A program made the translations under genes and the position numbers. A stretch of 9,559 bases of DNA. Origin: Sulfuricella sp. (GTDB lineage: Bacteria > Pseudomonadota > Gammaproteobacteria > Burkholderiales > Sulfuricellaceae). Below, in pieces: positions 1 to 9,085 of this stretch. The notes beneath the pieces are model-generated. The model was not told the origin of the DNA, ran no database searches, and saw nothing but the letters and a program-made list of their open reading frames with translations. Numbering within the stretch: position 1 is the first letter of the stretch; each line of letters opens with the position of its first letter. The DNA is taken from positions 1 through 9,559 of the forward strand of contig JAUYEK010000379.1 in assembly GCA_030691435.1 (NCBI GenBank). The letters are read 5' to 3'.

Positions 1-1364
1 GCACTCCGCCACGCATCGACGGCCGCAGTCTGGATTATTCGGTGATGGTGGAGCAGCCCGGCGACGACCCGGCGCCGGCATTTTCCTTCCTCGGCTCTGC
101 CGCACAGCATCCGCGCCAATTGCCGTGCTGGATTACCCAGACCAATTTGCGCACTCACGACATCATCCGTGGCGGGCTGGACCGCTCCCCGCTTTACACG
201 GGCGTGATCGAGGGAGTGGGCCCACGCTATTGTCCGTCGATCGAGGACAAGATCATGCGTTTTTCCGGCAAGGACTCACACCAGATTTTCGTTGAGCCGG
301 AAGGGTTGGATACCCATGAAATCTACCCCAACGGTATCTCCACCAGCCTGCCTTTCGATGTGCAGGTGGAGCTGGTGCGTTCGATCCTGGGCTTTGAAAA
401 TGCGCATATTACCCGTCCCGGCTATGCGATCGAGTACGATTTTTTCGATCCGCTCGGGCTGAAAAACTCATTGGAAACCAAGGCAATACAGGGGCTGTTC
501 TTCGCCGGACAGATCAATGGCACAACCGGCTATGAAGAAGCTGCGGCGCAGGGAATCCTGGCGGGCATCAATGCCGGGTTATCGGCACAGGGGAAAGAGG
601 CTTGGCATCCAGGCCGGGATCAGGCCTATCTCGGAGTGATGGTGGACGACCTGATCACCCGTGGCGTGGTCGAGCCTTACCGCATGTTTACCAGCCGTGC
701 CGAATACCGGTTGATGTTGCGCGAGGACAATGCCGACCTGCGGTTGACGGAAGCTGGGCGGCGGCTGGGCGTGGTTGATGATGCGCGGTGGCAGAGCTTC
801 GTGGAAAAGCGTGAGGCTATCGCGTGCGAACAGGAACGCCTGAAAAGCGTCTGGGTGAACCCGAAGCTGCTGCCCCAGGACGATGCTGAAAGGGTGCTGG
901 GCAAGGGTATCGAGCGCGAGTATTCGTTATCGGACTTGCTGCGTCGGCCCGATGTCAGCTACCGCGCCTTGATGACGCTGCCGGGTGCCGGTATAGGGGT
1001 CGGAGACTCGAAGGTGGCCGAACAGGTCGAGATCCAGGCCAAATACCAGGGTTACATCGCTCGCCAGCAGGAGGAGGTCGCCCGTCACCAGCATTATGAG
1101 GCCATGGTCCTGCCGCCGGGGCTGGATTACCGCGAGGTGCATGGGCTATCCATCGAAGTGCAACAGAAGCTGAACCAGCACCAGCCTGAAACGCTGGGGC
1201 AGGCGGGGCGTATTTCCGGTGTTACGCCAGCGGCAATTTCGGTGCTGCTGGTGTATTTGAAGCGTAGCCAGAACATTTCCCTCTCTCCTAGCTCTCTCCC
1301 GGAGGGAGAGAGGGACGAGGTCTCGCTTCGCGAGTTTCATCCTAACGACAAGAAAAGCGCATGA
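1..1364 (+). CDS. mnmG: MnmG (GidA), tRNA uridine-5-carboxymethylaminomethyl modification enzyme, 5'-truncated by window
   Basis: FAD-dependent enzyme which, with the GTPase MnmE, installs the cmnm5 group on wobble uridine 34 of certain tRNAs in the cytoplasm. The reading frame is open from base 3 (first residues TPPRIDGR, a family hallmark), so the gene began upstream; about 453 residues are visible and roughly the first 200, with the FAD-binding fold, are missing. Seen motifs: [11 protein letters not shown] near bases 220-250, [16 protein letters not shown] near 510-555, [20 protein letters not shown] near 690-750, and the C-terminal helical domain ending [17 protein letters not shown] near 1260. 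The family normally ends about 8-12 residues after that LLV-LK helix. Here about 33 residues follow, 21 of them encoded by a repeat element (1277-1337), before a familiar-looking KKSA end. The stop overlaps the rsmG start (ATGA), suggesting translational coupling. Identity is certain; whether the tail affects activity is unknown. Confidence 0.97.
   Translation, partial: TPPRIDGRSLDYSVMVEQPGDDPAPAFSFLGSAAQHPRQLPCWITQTNLRTHDIIRGGLDRSPLYTGVIEGVGPRYCPSIEDKIMRFSGKDSHQIFVEPEGLDTHEIYPNGISTSLPFDVQVELVRSILGFENAHITRPGYAIEYDFFDPLGLKNSLETKAIQGLFFAGQINGTTGYEEAAAQGILAGINAGLSAQGKEAWHPGRDQAYLGVMVDDLITRGVVEPYRMFTSRAEYRLMLREDNADLRLTEAGRRLGVVDDARWQSFVEKREAIACEQERLKSVWVNPKLLPQDDAERVLGKGIEREYSLSDLLRRPDVSYRALMTLPGAGIGVGDSKVAEQVEIQAKYQGYIARQQEEVARHQHYEAMVLPPGLDYREVHGLSIEVQQKLNQHQPETLGQAGRISGVTPAAISVLLVYLKRSQNISLSPSSLPEGERDEVSLREFHPNDKKSA
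1277..1337 (+). repeat. 61-base palindromic element, copy 1, inside the mnmG 3' end
   Basis: Starts TTCCCTCTCTCC and ends CGCTTCGCGAGTTT. It matches the reverse complement of 2007-2067 at 58 of 61 positions. It contains self-complementary arms (CTCTCCC against GGGAGAG, and CCCTCTCTC against GAGAGAGGG) and a second small hairpin, CTCGC-TTC-GCGAG, near the right end. It is translated as the MnmG tail segment from Ile (1275) to Phe (1335). The composition resembles the dispersed CCCTC/GAGGG palindromic repeats common in beta- and gammaproteobacteria; membership of a named family is not shown here. Confidence 0.85.
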
Positions 1365-2002
1365 GCCTGGAAGAAAAATTAGCCTGTGGCCTGGCGGAAA
1401 TGGGCCTGCATTTGGACCCGGCGACGCAGACGAGATTGCTGAACTATGTTGCGCTCATGCAGAAATGGAACAAGGTTTATAATTTGACAGCCGTGCGCGA
1501 CCCGGAAAAAATGCTAACCCAGCATTTGCTCGATAGCCTGGCGGTTTTGCCACACCTCGTCGGGCGCCGAATCATCGACGTCGGAACCGGGCCCGGCTTG
1601 CCGGGAATTCCTCTGGCGCTGGCGAATCCGGCACTGGAGGTTACCCTGCTGGACAGTAGCCATAAGAAAACCAGTTTTCTTCGGCAGGCCTGTCTGGAGT
1701 TGGGCCTGAATAACACGACGGTAGTCTGCGAACGGGTAGAGGCATGGCGACCGGAAGAAAAATACGATGTAGTGATTTCCCGTGCTTTTTCCGATTTGGC
1801 CGAGTTCGCCAGCTTGGCGTTGCATTTATGTGGTGACACGGGGCAGATGTTGGCAATGAAGGGGATTTATCCCCATGAGGAGTTGACTCGATTGCCGGCT
1901 ACTGTTGCGTTACAGGGCGTAGCGCCGCTCAAGGTGCCGGGCCTGGATGCCGAACGGCACCTGGTTTTGCTGCGACCGATCAAAATGGAAGCAATGGCTT
2001 AA
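1361..2002 (+). CDS. rsmG: RsmG (GidB), 16S rRNA guanine-527 N7-methyltransferase
   Basis: Uses S-adenosylmethionine to methylate N7 of G527 in the 530 loop of 16S rRNA; in other bacteria its loss gives low-level streptomycin resistance. The 213-residue length is close to the E. coli protein (207). Seen: the N-terminal helical part with the signature [12 protein letters not shown] (residues 33-44), the segment [11 protein letters not shown], the SAM-binding glycine loop [12 protein letters not shown] (71-82), acidic LLDSS at the end of the next strand, SRAF around residue 140 and the late AMKG motif. The ATG is fixed by the ATGA overlap with mnmG; only a weak purine-rich stretch (AAGAAAAG) precedes it, so translation probably depends on ribosomes finishing mnmG. 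The gene is bracketed by inverted copies of a 61-base repeat, ending 23 bases before its start and beginning 5 bases after its stop. The protein itself looks intact. Confidence 0.97.
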   Translation: MSLEEKLACGLAEMGLHLDPATQTRLLNYVALMQKWNKVYNLTAVRDPEKMLTQHLLDSLAVLPHLVGRRIIDVGTGPGLPGIPLALANPALEVTLLDSSHKKTSFLRQACLELGLNNTTVVCERVEAWRPEEKYDVVISRAFSDLAEFASLALHLCGDTGQMLAMKGIYPHEELTRLPATVALQGVAPLKVPGLDAERHLVLLRPIKMEAMA

Positions 2003-2006
2003 CGTA

Positions 2007-2067
2007 AAACTCGCGAAGCGAGACCTCGTCCCTCTCTCCCTCTGGGAGAGAGTAAGGAGAGAGGGAA
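2007..2067 (-). repeat. 61-base palindromic element, copy 2, inverted relative to copy 1
   Basis: Begins AAACTCGCGAAGCGAGACC on the plus strand, 5 bases after the rsmG stop. Its reverse complement matches 1277-1337 except at three positions. As in copy 1, CTCGC-GAA-GCGAG (2010-2022) can form a small hairpin and the CT/GA-rich part a larger one. This copy is non-coding. Its right end abuts and slightly overlaps the left arm of the 17-bp inverted repeat that starts at 2066, so the two may form a composite element. Confidence 0.85.
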
Positions 2068-2125
2068 CGGATACGGCGAGAATCGATGTTCATAATTAGG
2101 GATGGCGCTTCTCGCCATATCCGTT
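2066..2125. repeat. 17-bp inverted repeat forming the parA leader
   Basis: Left arm 2066-2082 (AACGGATACGGCGAGAA) and right arm 2109-2125 (TTCTCGCCATATCCGTT) pair at 16 of 17 positions, with a 26-base loop. Read from the minus strand the one mismatch becomes a G-U pair. A competing hairpin exists: ATGGCG (2102-2107) with CGCCAT (2113-2118) around a 5-base loop, which uses part of the right arm. The right arm ends just before the purine-rich stretch (AGGGTGGGG) that would serve as the parA ribosome-binding site. No T-run follows, so it is not a classical intrinsic terminator on the plus strand. It could be a repeat remnant, a structured leader, or both. Confidence 0.75.
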
Positions 2126-2136
2126 AGGGTGGGGTG

Positions 2137-2895
2137 ATGGCAAAAATACTCGCAATTACAAATCAAAAAGGCGGGGTGGGGAAAACCACCACCACGGTCA
2201 ATCTTGCGGCCAGCCTGGCGGCAACCAAGCGCCGGGTGCTGCTGATCGACCTCGACCCGCAGGGCAACGCCACCATGGGTTGCGGCGTCGACAAAATGGC
2301 CCTGACGCAGACGGTATATCATGTGCTGCTGGAGGAAAAGAGCATCGCGGAGGTGCGTGTTACCAACACCTGTGGCAAGTTTGACCTGATCCCCGCCAAT
2401 CGCGAACTGGCAGGAGCGGAGGTCGAGCTGGTGGATTTGCCGCACCGGGAAAAAAGGCTTAAGGGCGCCCTGGCCAGCATTGAGGCGGATTATGATTTTG
2501 TGCTGATCGATTGTCCGCCGGCGCTCAACCTGCTTACGGTGAACGGTCTTTGCGCTGCGCATGCGGTGATGATCCCGATGCAGTGCGAATATTACGCACT
2601 GGAGGGATTGAGCGATCTGGTGCAGACCATCAAGCGAGTGCGTGCCAGCCTTAACCCGCAACTGGAAATTGAGGGGCTGCTGCGAACCATGTTCGATCCG
2701 CGCAATACCCTGGCGCAGCAGGTGTCGGAGCAGCTGCAGCAGCATTTCGGCGATAAGGTATACCGCACCGTGATTCCGCGTAATGTCAGGCTGGCGGAAG
2801 CGCCCAGCTATGGGTTGCCGGTGTTGTACCACGACAAGACATCGAAAGGCGCGCTGGCCTATTTGGCGCTGGCTGGCGAACTGGTAAGAAAGTGA
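2137..2895 (+). CDS. parA: ParA (Soj-type) chromosome-partitioning ATPase
   Basis: Walker-type ATPase that binds DNA non-specifically as an ATP dimer and, with ParB bound at parS, drives origin segregation on the nucleoid. 252 residues, the usual length for chromosomal ParA without an N-terminal DNA-binding extension. Seen: deviant Walker A KGGVGKTTT (residues 11-19) with signature Lys11 and Lys16, A' motif LLIDLDPQGNAT (35-46), Walker B-like FVLIDCPPALN near residue 120, the segment MIPMQCEYYALEGL, and RLAEAPSYGLPV near the C-terminus. The ATG at 2137 gives the standard MAKILAITNQKGG start; an in-frame GTG lies directly before it at 2134. The ribosome site AGGGTGGGG (2126-2134) is atypical and adjoins the palindromic leader. 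parB follows after 7 bases, so the two are cotranscribed. Confidence 0.97.
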   Translation: MAKILAITNQKGGVGKTTTTVNLAASLAATKRRVLLIDLDPQGNATMGCGVDKMALTQTVYHVLLEEKSIAEVRVTNTCGKFDLIPANRELAGAEVELVDLPHREKRLKGALASIEADYDFVLIDCPPALNLLTVNGLCAAHAVMIPMQCEYYALEGLSDLVQTIKRVRASLNPQLEIEGLLRTMFDPRNTLAQQVSEQLQQHFGDKVYRTVIPRNVRLAEAPSYGLPVLYHDKTSKGALAYLALAGELVRK

Positions 2896-2902
2896 GGGGG
2901 AA

Positions 2903-3748
2903 ATGGTAAAAATGAAGGGATTGGGGCGCGGCCTTGACGCGCTGCTGGCTGGCGACAGCGAAGAAAATAATAAAGATACGCTGCAAAAGCTGAAGCTGGA
3001 CCGGCTTCAGCCCGGCAAATATCAGCCGCGCACCCACATGGACCAGGAATCACTGGCCGAGCTGGCCGAGTCCATCAAATCCCAGGGGATCATGCAGCCG
3101 ATACTGGCACGGGCGCTGATTGCGGGCAACTATGAAATCATTGCCGGCGAGCGGCGCTGGCGCGCAGCCCGCCTCGCCGGTTTGACAGAAGTGCCGGTGC
3201 TGGTGCGGGTGGTGGCGGATGAGGCGGCATTGGCAATGTCGCTGATCGAGAACATTCAGCGCGAGAACCTCAATCCGCTGGAGGAGGCTACGGGAATCCA
3301 GCGCCTGATTACTGAGTTCGACATGACCCACCAGCTTGCCGCCGAGGCGGTCGGGCGCTCGCGTAGCGCGGTAAGCAATCTGCTGCGCCTGCTCAATCTG
3401 GCGCCACCAGTGCAGGAGCTGCTGATGCACAATCAGCTCGACATGGGGCATGCCAGAGCGCTGCTGAGTCTGCCTAATGCGGGACAAATTACCGTAGCCA
3501 ATGAGATCGTGGGTAAGGGCCTGTCCGTACGCGAAGCGGAAAGGCTGGTCCAGCGTCGGCAACGACCGGACGCAAAGCCCAAGGCCAAGCCGGACCGGGA
3601 TATTTTAAGGCTGCAGGAAGACCTGGCGGAAAAACTGGGCGCCGTGGTAATGCTGAAAGCGCAGAAGAAGGGCCGGGGCAAGCTGATTATTAATTATGAC
3701 AGCCTGGAGCAGCTGGACGATATTATCGGTCGACTGGGTAAAAAGTGA
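2903..3748 (+). CDS. parB: ParB (Spo0J-type) centromere-binding CTPase
   Basis: Binds parS sites, spreads as a CTP-dependent clamp and stimulates ParA ATPase. 281 residues, typical length. Domain order: an N-terminal ParA-contacting segment (KGLGRGLDALLAGD, residues 5-18), a variable linker, the ParB/CTPase domain with PGKYQPR (37-43) and the diagnostic GERRWRA (82-88), then ENIQRENLNPLEEA, a helix-turn-helix region around LAAEAVGRSRSAVSNLLRLLNL, and a C-terminal dimerisation domain after a Lys/Pro-rich linker. I chose ATG 2903, 7 bases after the parA stop, because MVKMKGLGRG matches family N-termini. A second ATG at 2912 is in frame and would be better spaced from the GAGGGGG purines at 2894-2900. 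No terminator hairpin with a T-run is visible after the stop, so some transcription may continue into the atp leader. Confidence 0.97.
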   Translation: MVKMKGLGRGLDALLAGDSEENNKDTLQKLKLDRLQPGKYQPRTHMDQESLAELAESIKSQGIMQPILARALIAGNYEIIAGERRWRAARLAGLTEVPVLVRVVADEAALAMSLIENIQRENLNPLEEATGIQRLITEFDMTHQLAAEAVGRSRSAVSNLLRLLNLAPPVQELLMHNQLDMGHARALLSLPNAGQITVANEIVGKGLSVREAERLVQRRQRPDAKPKAKPDRDILRLQEDLAEKLGAVVMLKAQKKGRGKLIINYDSLEQLDDIIGRLGKK

Positions 3749-3790
3749 TGCGGAAGATACGGCATATAAGAATATGGTTATTTTCCAATG

Positions 3791-3799
3791 TGCTATAAT
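3791..3799 (+). promoter_or_regulatory. Extended -10 promoter for the atp operon
   Basis: TGC followed by TATAAT (3794-3799) is a perfect extended -10 element. At 17 bases spacing the upstream hexamer is AATATG (3771-3776), which is not a good -35, so activity would rest on the extended -10 and the AT-rich DNA at 3763-3785. A start near 3806 would give a leader of about 90-120 bases before atpI. Position in the 150-base gap between parB and the atp genes supports the call. Confidence 0.65.
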
Positions 3800-3843
3800 C
3801 TGGGTGTGCTCCGGTTCCAAAGATGTTTATGAAACGGTCCGGC

Positions 3844-3869
3844 TTAACGGGCCTCCGCAATGCCCTTAA
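3844..3869 (+). promoter_or_regulatory. Small hairpin in the atp leader
   Basis: TTAA, a bulged C, GGGC (3844-3852), a 9-base loop, then GCCCTTAA (3862-3869): an 8-bp stem with one bulge within the predicted untranslated leader, about 15 bases before the atpI ribosome site. No T-run follows, so it is not an obvious terminator. It may be chance structure. Confidence 0.3.
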
Positions 3870-3884
3870 ATTGACGAGCGGGTC

Positions 3885-3891
3885 AAGGAGG
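3885..3891 (+). promoter_or_regulatory. Strong Shine-Dalgarno site pointing to an ATC codon (atpI)
   Basis: AAGGAGG, the best ribosome site in the window, is followed after 7 bases by ATC (3899), which is in frame with atpI. There is no ATG, GTG or TTG at a usable distance in any frame; the first in-frame conventional starts are TTG 3923 and ATG 3929, 31 and 37 bases downstream. This suggests that atpI starts at a non-standard codon (ATC at 3899). Confidence 0.55.
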
Positions 3892-3928
3892 GATTAAAAT
3901 CGCGTCTCATTTTGACGGCGATTTGCAA

Positions 3929-4294
3929 ATGGGTGCAGCGTACCGGGTGGTTGGCGTGCAGGCCGTTACGGTAATTTTTGGCGCATCGTTGTTGTTTTTC
4001 TGGCTGGGAAGAAATGTCGCGGTTGCGGCCTTTTTTGGCGGCGCGGTGGCGGTGGCGAATGCACTGATTCTGATCTGGTGCATGCGAGCCGGTGCGCAGC
4101 GGCCAGTGCAAGACGCCCACCAGGAGTTGGCCTGGCTGGTACGTTTCAGCATGGAACGTTTTTTGATGGTCGCGCTGCTGATCGTGGCGGGACTGGGATG
4201 GTTGAAGCTGATGCCGGCGCCCTTGCTGATCGGCTTTGTTCTGGGGCAGCTGACCCTGGTCGTTTCGACAATATTCAGTGGAATAGAGAAATAA
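3929..4294 (+). CDS. atpI: AtpI, ATP synthase assembly/accessory protein (conservative start)
   Basis: Small hydrophobic protein encoded first in many atp operons; it helps assembly of the c ring and is usually not essential. The reading frame shows four hydrophobic stretches, consistent with four membrane helices (VVGVQAVTVIFGASLLFFWL, VAVAAFFGGAVAVANALILI, FLMVALLIVAGLGWL, LLIGFVLGQLTLVVSTIF). From ATG 3929 it has 121 residues, from TTG 3923 it has 123, and from ATC 3899 it has 131; E. coli AtpI has about 126. Neither conventional start has a ribosome site, while AAGGAGG at 3885-3891 is ideally spaced for ATC 3899. The longer form also places the Arg-x-x-x-Val-Gln stretch of the first helix at a depth similar to the E. 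coli protein. I give the first ATG as the conservative boundary. atpB starts 3 bases after the stop. Confidence 0.85.
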   Translation: MGAAYRVVGVQAVTVIFGASLLFFWLGRNVAVAAFFGGAVAVANALILIWCMRAGAQRPVQDAHQELAWLVRFSMERFLMVALLIVAGLGWLKLMPAPLLIGFVLGQLTLVVSTIFSGIEK

Positions 4295-5161
<867 letters not shown>

Positions 5162-5173
5162 GCACCGAACCCC

Positions 5174-5436
<263 letters not shown>

Positions 5437-5473
5437 GGCGGTTTGTGACCATTAACACAAGAAAGGTTCCTGC

Positions 5474-5944
5474 ATGAATATCAATGCAACCCTTCTCGGG
5501 CAGACGATCATGTTCATCCTGTTCGTCTGGTTCTGCATGAGGTTCGTATGGCCACCCATCATGCAAGTGCTGACCGCGCGCAAGCAGTTGATCGCCGATG
5601 GATTGGCCGCCGGTGAACGCGGAAAGCACGAACTGGAGCTGGCCTCCCGCCGCGCTGCCGAGGGCATGCATGAGGCCAAGCAGAAGGCGGCTGATGTGAT
5701 CGCCCAAGCGGAGAAGCGCGCAACCCAGATCATCGAGGAAGCCAAGGCCCACGGCAAGGAAGAAGGCGACCGCCTGGTTTCCGGCGCCAAGGCCGAAATG
5801 GAGCAGGAAGTTCATCGCGCCAAGGAGCTCTTGCGCCAACAGGTGGCCGATCTGGCGATAGCCGGCGCGGAGAAAATCCTGCGTCGCGAGATTGATGCCA
5901 AGGCTCATGCCGAGTTGCTGACTTTAATCAAGAGCGAGCTATAG
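5474..5944 (+). CDS. atpF: ATP synthase Fo subunit b
   Basis: Peripheral stalk subunit, present as a dimer, linking the membrane a subunit to delta and alpha on F1. 156 residues, the same length as E. coli subunit b. One N-terminal membrane helix (about residues 5-27, [20 protein letters not shown]) is followed by the conserved PPIM turn. A long charged coiled-coil helix rich in Ala, Glu and Lys follows (about 34-130), and the delta-binding C-terminal part ends in LLTLIKSEL. The start is supported by the purine site AAGAAAGG (5459-5466), 7 bases upstream. The single gene (no separate b') fits a non-photosynthetic proteobacterial synthase. atpH begins 7 bases after the stop. Confidence 0.96.
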   Translation: MNINATLLGQTIMFILFVWFCMRFVWPPIMQVLTARKQLIADGLAAGERGKHELELASRRAAEGMHEAKQKAADVIAQAEKRATQIIEEAKAHGKEEGDRLVSGAKAEMEQEVHRAKELLRQQVADLAIAGAEKILRREIDAKAHAELLTLIKSEL

Positions 5945-5951
5945 GGACATC

Positions 5952-6488
5952 ATGGCAGAAGTCACTACCATAGCCAGGCCCTATGCCGAAGCGGTTTACC
6001 GCATTGCCGAGCAGGGGGGCGCACTCGACAAGTGGTCGCAGATGCTGGAGTTCACGGCATCAGTTGTGAGTGACCCGCAGATGCAGGCGGTGATCGGCAA
6101 CCCCCGGCTGACGGCGGCGCAGCAAAAAAACACGTTTCTCGCAGTGTGCGAAAAGAGTCTCGATGCACAAGGTGTTAACATGGTGCAACTGCTGCTGGAG
6201 AATGGCCGGCTGACTTTGTTGCCGGTAATTCGCGAACAGTTCGAGCTCCTTCGGGCATTGCACGGCGGCATCATGGACACCGAGATTTTCAGTGCCTATC
6301 CCCTGAGCGACGCAGAGAAAGAAGATTTAGTGCGTCGCCTGGAATCCAAATACAAGCGCAAAGTTGAAGCGACCGTAACCCTGGACCCCGAGCTTATCGG
6401 CGGTGTCAGAATCGTGGCGGGAGACGTCGTGATTGACGCGTCGGTGCGCGGCCAATTACAGAACATGGCGTTTACGCTCAAAAGTTAA
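5952..6488 (+). CDS. atpH: ATP synthase F1 subunit delta
   Basis: Soluble subunit that sits on top of the F1 hexamer and joins it to the b dimer. 178 residues (E. coli 177). The N-terminal helical domain begins with the typical TIARPYAEAVYRIA (residues 6-19) and continues to about residue 105. The C-terminal domain carries the family signature around DPELIGGVRIVAGDVVIDASVRGQL (about 145-169). The ATG at 5952 follows an AGGGA ribosome site (5944-5948) that overlaps the atpF stop by one base, so atpF and atpH are tightly coupled. atpA follows after 9 bases. Nothing is unusual in this gene. Confidence 0.96.
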   Translation: MAEVTTIARPYAEAVYRIAEQGGALDKWSQMLEFTASVVSDPQMQAVIGNPRLTAAQQKNTFLAVCEKSLDAQGVNMVQLLLENGRLTLLPVIREQFELLRALHGGIMDTEIFSAYPLSDAEKEDLVRRLESKYKRKVEATVTLDPELIGGVRIVAGDVVIDASVRGQLQNMAFTLKS

Positions 6489-6497
6489 GGGGAAATC

Positions 6498-8033
<1,536 letters not shown>

Positions 8034-8044
8034 GGGGCTGACTG

Positions 8045-8908
8045 ATGGCTGGTGGTAAAGAAATTCGGACCAAGATCAAGAGCGTCCAGAATACCCAGAA
8101 GATCACCCGAGCCATGGAAATGGTGGCGGCTTCCAAAATGCGCAAGGCGCAGGATCGGATGCGCGCGGCCAGACCCTACGCGGAAAAAATCCGCAATGTA
8201 GCGGCCCACTTGAGCCATGCCAACCCGGAATACAAACACCCCTTTCTGGTGAAGCGCGAGAACCCGAGCCGTATCGGGGTGATCGTCGTGACTTCGGACA
8301 AGGGGCTGTGCGGCGGCCTGAACACCAATGTTCTGCGCATGACTCTGGCCAGGATGAAGGAATGGGAAGGCGGCAAGCATGGTGTCGAAGTGTGCGCCAT
8401 CGGCAACAAGGCTCTGGGTTTCATGCAACGCATCGGCGCCAGTGTGCTGTCGCAGGCGACGCATCTGGGCGATACGCCGCACATGGAGAAGTTGATCGGG
8501 CCGGTTAAATTGATGCTGGATGCCTACAATGATGGCCGCATCGACGCGCTGCATATCTGCTATACCCGCTTCGTCAATACCATGAAGCAGGAGCCGGTGA
8601 TGGAGCAGCTCCTGCCCATTAGCGGCGAAGAATTGGGCAGCGCGAGCGGGCACTGGGACTATATTTACGAGCCGGATGCGAAACAGGTCATTGACGAGCT
8701 GCTGGTGCGTTATATCGAGACCCTGATTTATCAGGCGGTGGCGGAAAACATCGCCTCCGAGCAGAGCTCCCGGATGGTGGCGATGAAGGCGGCCTCGGAC
8801 AATGCCGGCAACGTGATTGACGAGCTCAAGCTGATCTATAACAAAACCCGCCAGGCTGCCATTACCAAGGAACTGTCGGAGATCGTTGCGGGGGCGGCTG
8901 CGGTTTAA
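8045..8908 (+). CDS. atpG: ATP synthase F1 subunit gamma
   Basis: Central rotor shaft that couples c-ring rotation to conformational change in the beta subunits. 287 residues, as in E. coli. The N-terminal helix is the family signature ([29 protein letters not shown], about residues 4-32). The Rossmann-like middle domain holds [10 protein letters not shown] (84-93). The C-terminal helix with [16 protein letters not shown] and the end [19 protein letters not shown] completes the coiled-coil shaft. The ribosome site AAGGGGCTGA overlaps the end of atpA. Unusually, the next gene does not follow directly: 209 bases of repeat-rich sequence separate it from atpD. Confidence 0.98.
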   Translation: MAGGKEIRTKIKSVQNTQKITRAMEMVAASKMRKAQDRMRAARPYAEKIRNVAAHLSHANPEYKHPFLVKRENPSRIGVIVVTSDKGLCGGLNTNVLRMTLARMKEWEGGKHGVEVCAIGNKALGFMQRIGASVLSQATHLGDTPHMEKLIGPVKLMLDAYNDGRIDALHICYTRFVNTMKQEPVMEQLLPISGEELGSASGHWDYIYEPDAKQVIDELLVRYIETLIYQAVAENIASEQSSRMVAMKAASDNAGNVIDELKLIYNKTRQAAITKELSEIVAGAAAV

Positions 8909-8910
8909 TG

Positions 8911-8937
8911 TAGGGTGGGCACCGTTCTTGTGCCCAC
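8911..8937. repeat. TAGGGTGGGC-type palindromic repeat after atpG
   Basis: Starts 3 bases after the atpG stop. GTGGGCAC (8915-8922), a 7-base loop and GTGCCCAC (8930-8937) make a perfect 8-bp stem. From memory, TAGGGTGGGCA...TGCCCAC sequences recur as dispersed intergenic repeats in many proteobacteria. The 9-mer TAGGGTGGG also occurs just before parA (2125-2133). No T-run follows the stem, so it is unlikely to be an efficient intrinsic terminator, which would otherwise cut off atpD. Confidence 0.65.
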
Positions 8938-8950
8938 GCGGAAACTTGAT

Positions 8951-9050
8951 TTGCCCTCACCTCAATCCTCTCCCTGCACCCGCAAAGAGTGTCCCCGCCG
9001 AGAGCGGCAGCAAAGCTGCTCGCTCTGGCGAGACGGGCGAGGGAGCAAAC
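8951..9050. repeat. CCCTC/GAGGG-bounded palindromic repeat between atpG and atpD
   Basis: Bounded by TTGCCCTCACC on the left and GGGCGAGGGAGCAA on the right, which are roughly complementary ends. Inside is a long hairpin, 8996-9030: CGCC, AGAGCG and GCAGC pair with GCTGC, CGCTCT and GGCG around an AAA loop, giving 15 base pairs with only two single-base bulges. Its end motifs resemble those of the 61-base elements around rsmG, but the sequence is not close enough to call it a third copy. Confidence 0.65.
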
Positions 9051-9062
9051 GTAAAGGGCGCT

Positions 9063-9085
9063 TGTTTTGATCTGCCTGTTTTGAT
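9063..9085 (+). repeat. Short direct repeat in the AT-rich atpD leader
   Basis: TGTTTTGAT occurs at 9063-9071 and again at 9077-9085, a 14-base period. The DNA from 9063 to 9106 is clearly more AT-rich than its surroundings and leads into the AAGGAA ribosome site (9106-9111). I see no convincing -35/-10 pair, so an internal promoter is only a possibility. Confidence 0.35.

Noticed and set aside
1866..1874. TTATCCCCA as a DnaA box
   Set aside because: A single one-mismatch box inside rsmG, with no cluster or AT-rich unwinding region, does not support an origin.
2091..2096. CATAAT as a -10 element for a parA promoter
   Set aside because: No acceptable -35 hexamer lies at 16-18 bases upstream, and the site is inside the palindrome loop; too weak to annotate.
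1999..2832. 277-codon open frame on the minus strand opposite parA
   Set aside because: It runs through the intergenic repeats and the whole of parA, and its sequence is the low-complexity His/Gln/Arg-rich type expected from antisense reading.
3823..3836. TGTTTATGAAAC as a possible parS site near parB
   Set aside because: The consensus TGTTTCACGTGAAACA needs a longer central palindrome; the central bases are missing, so ParB binding is not supported.
4141..4159. ACGTTTCAGCATGGAACGT within atpI as a degenerate parS
   Set aside because: The spacing and half-sites deviate from the parS consensus and it lies in conserved coding sequence; chance similarity is more likely.
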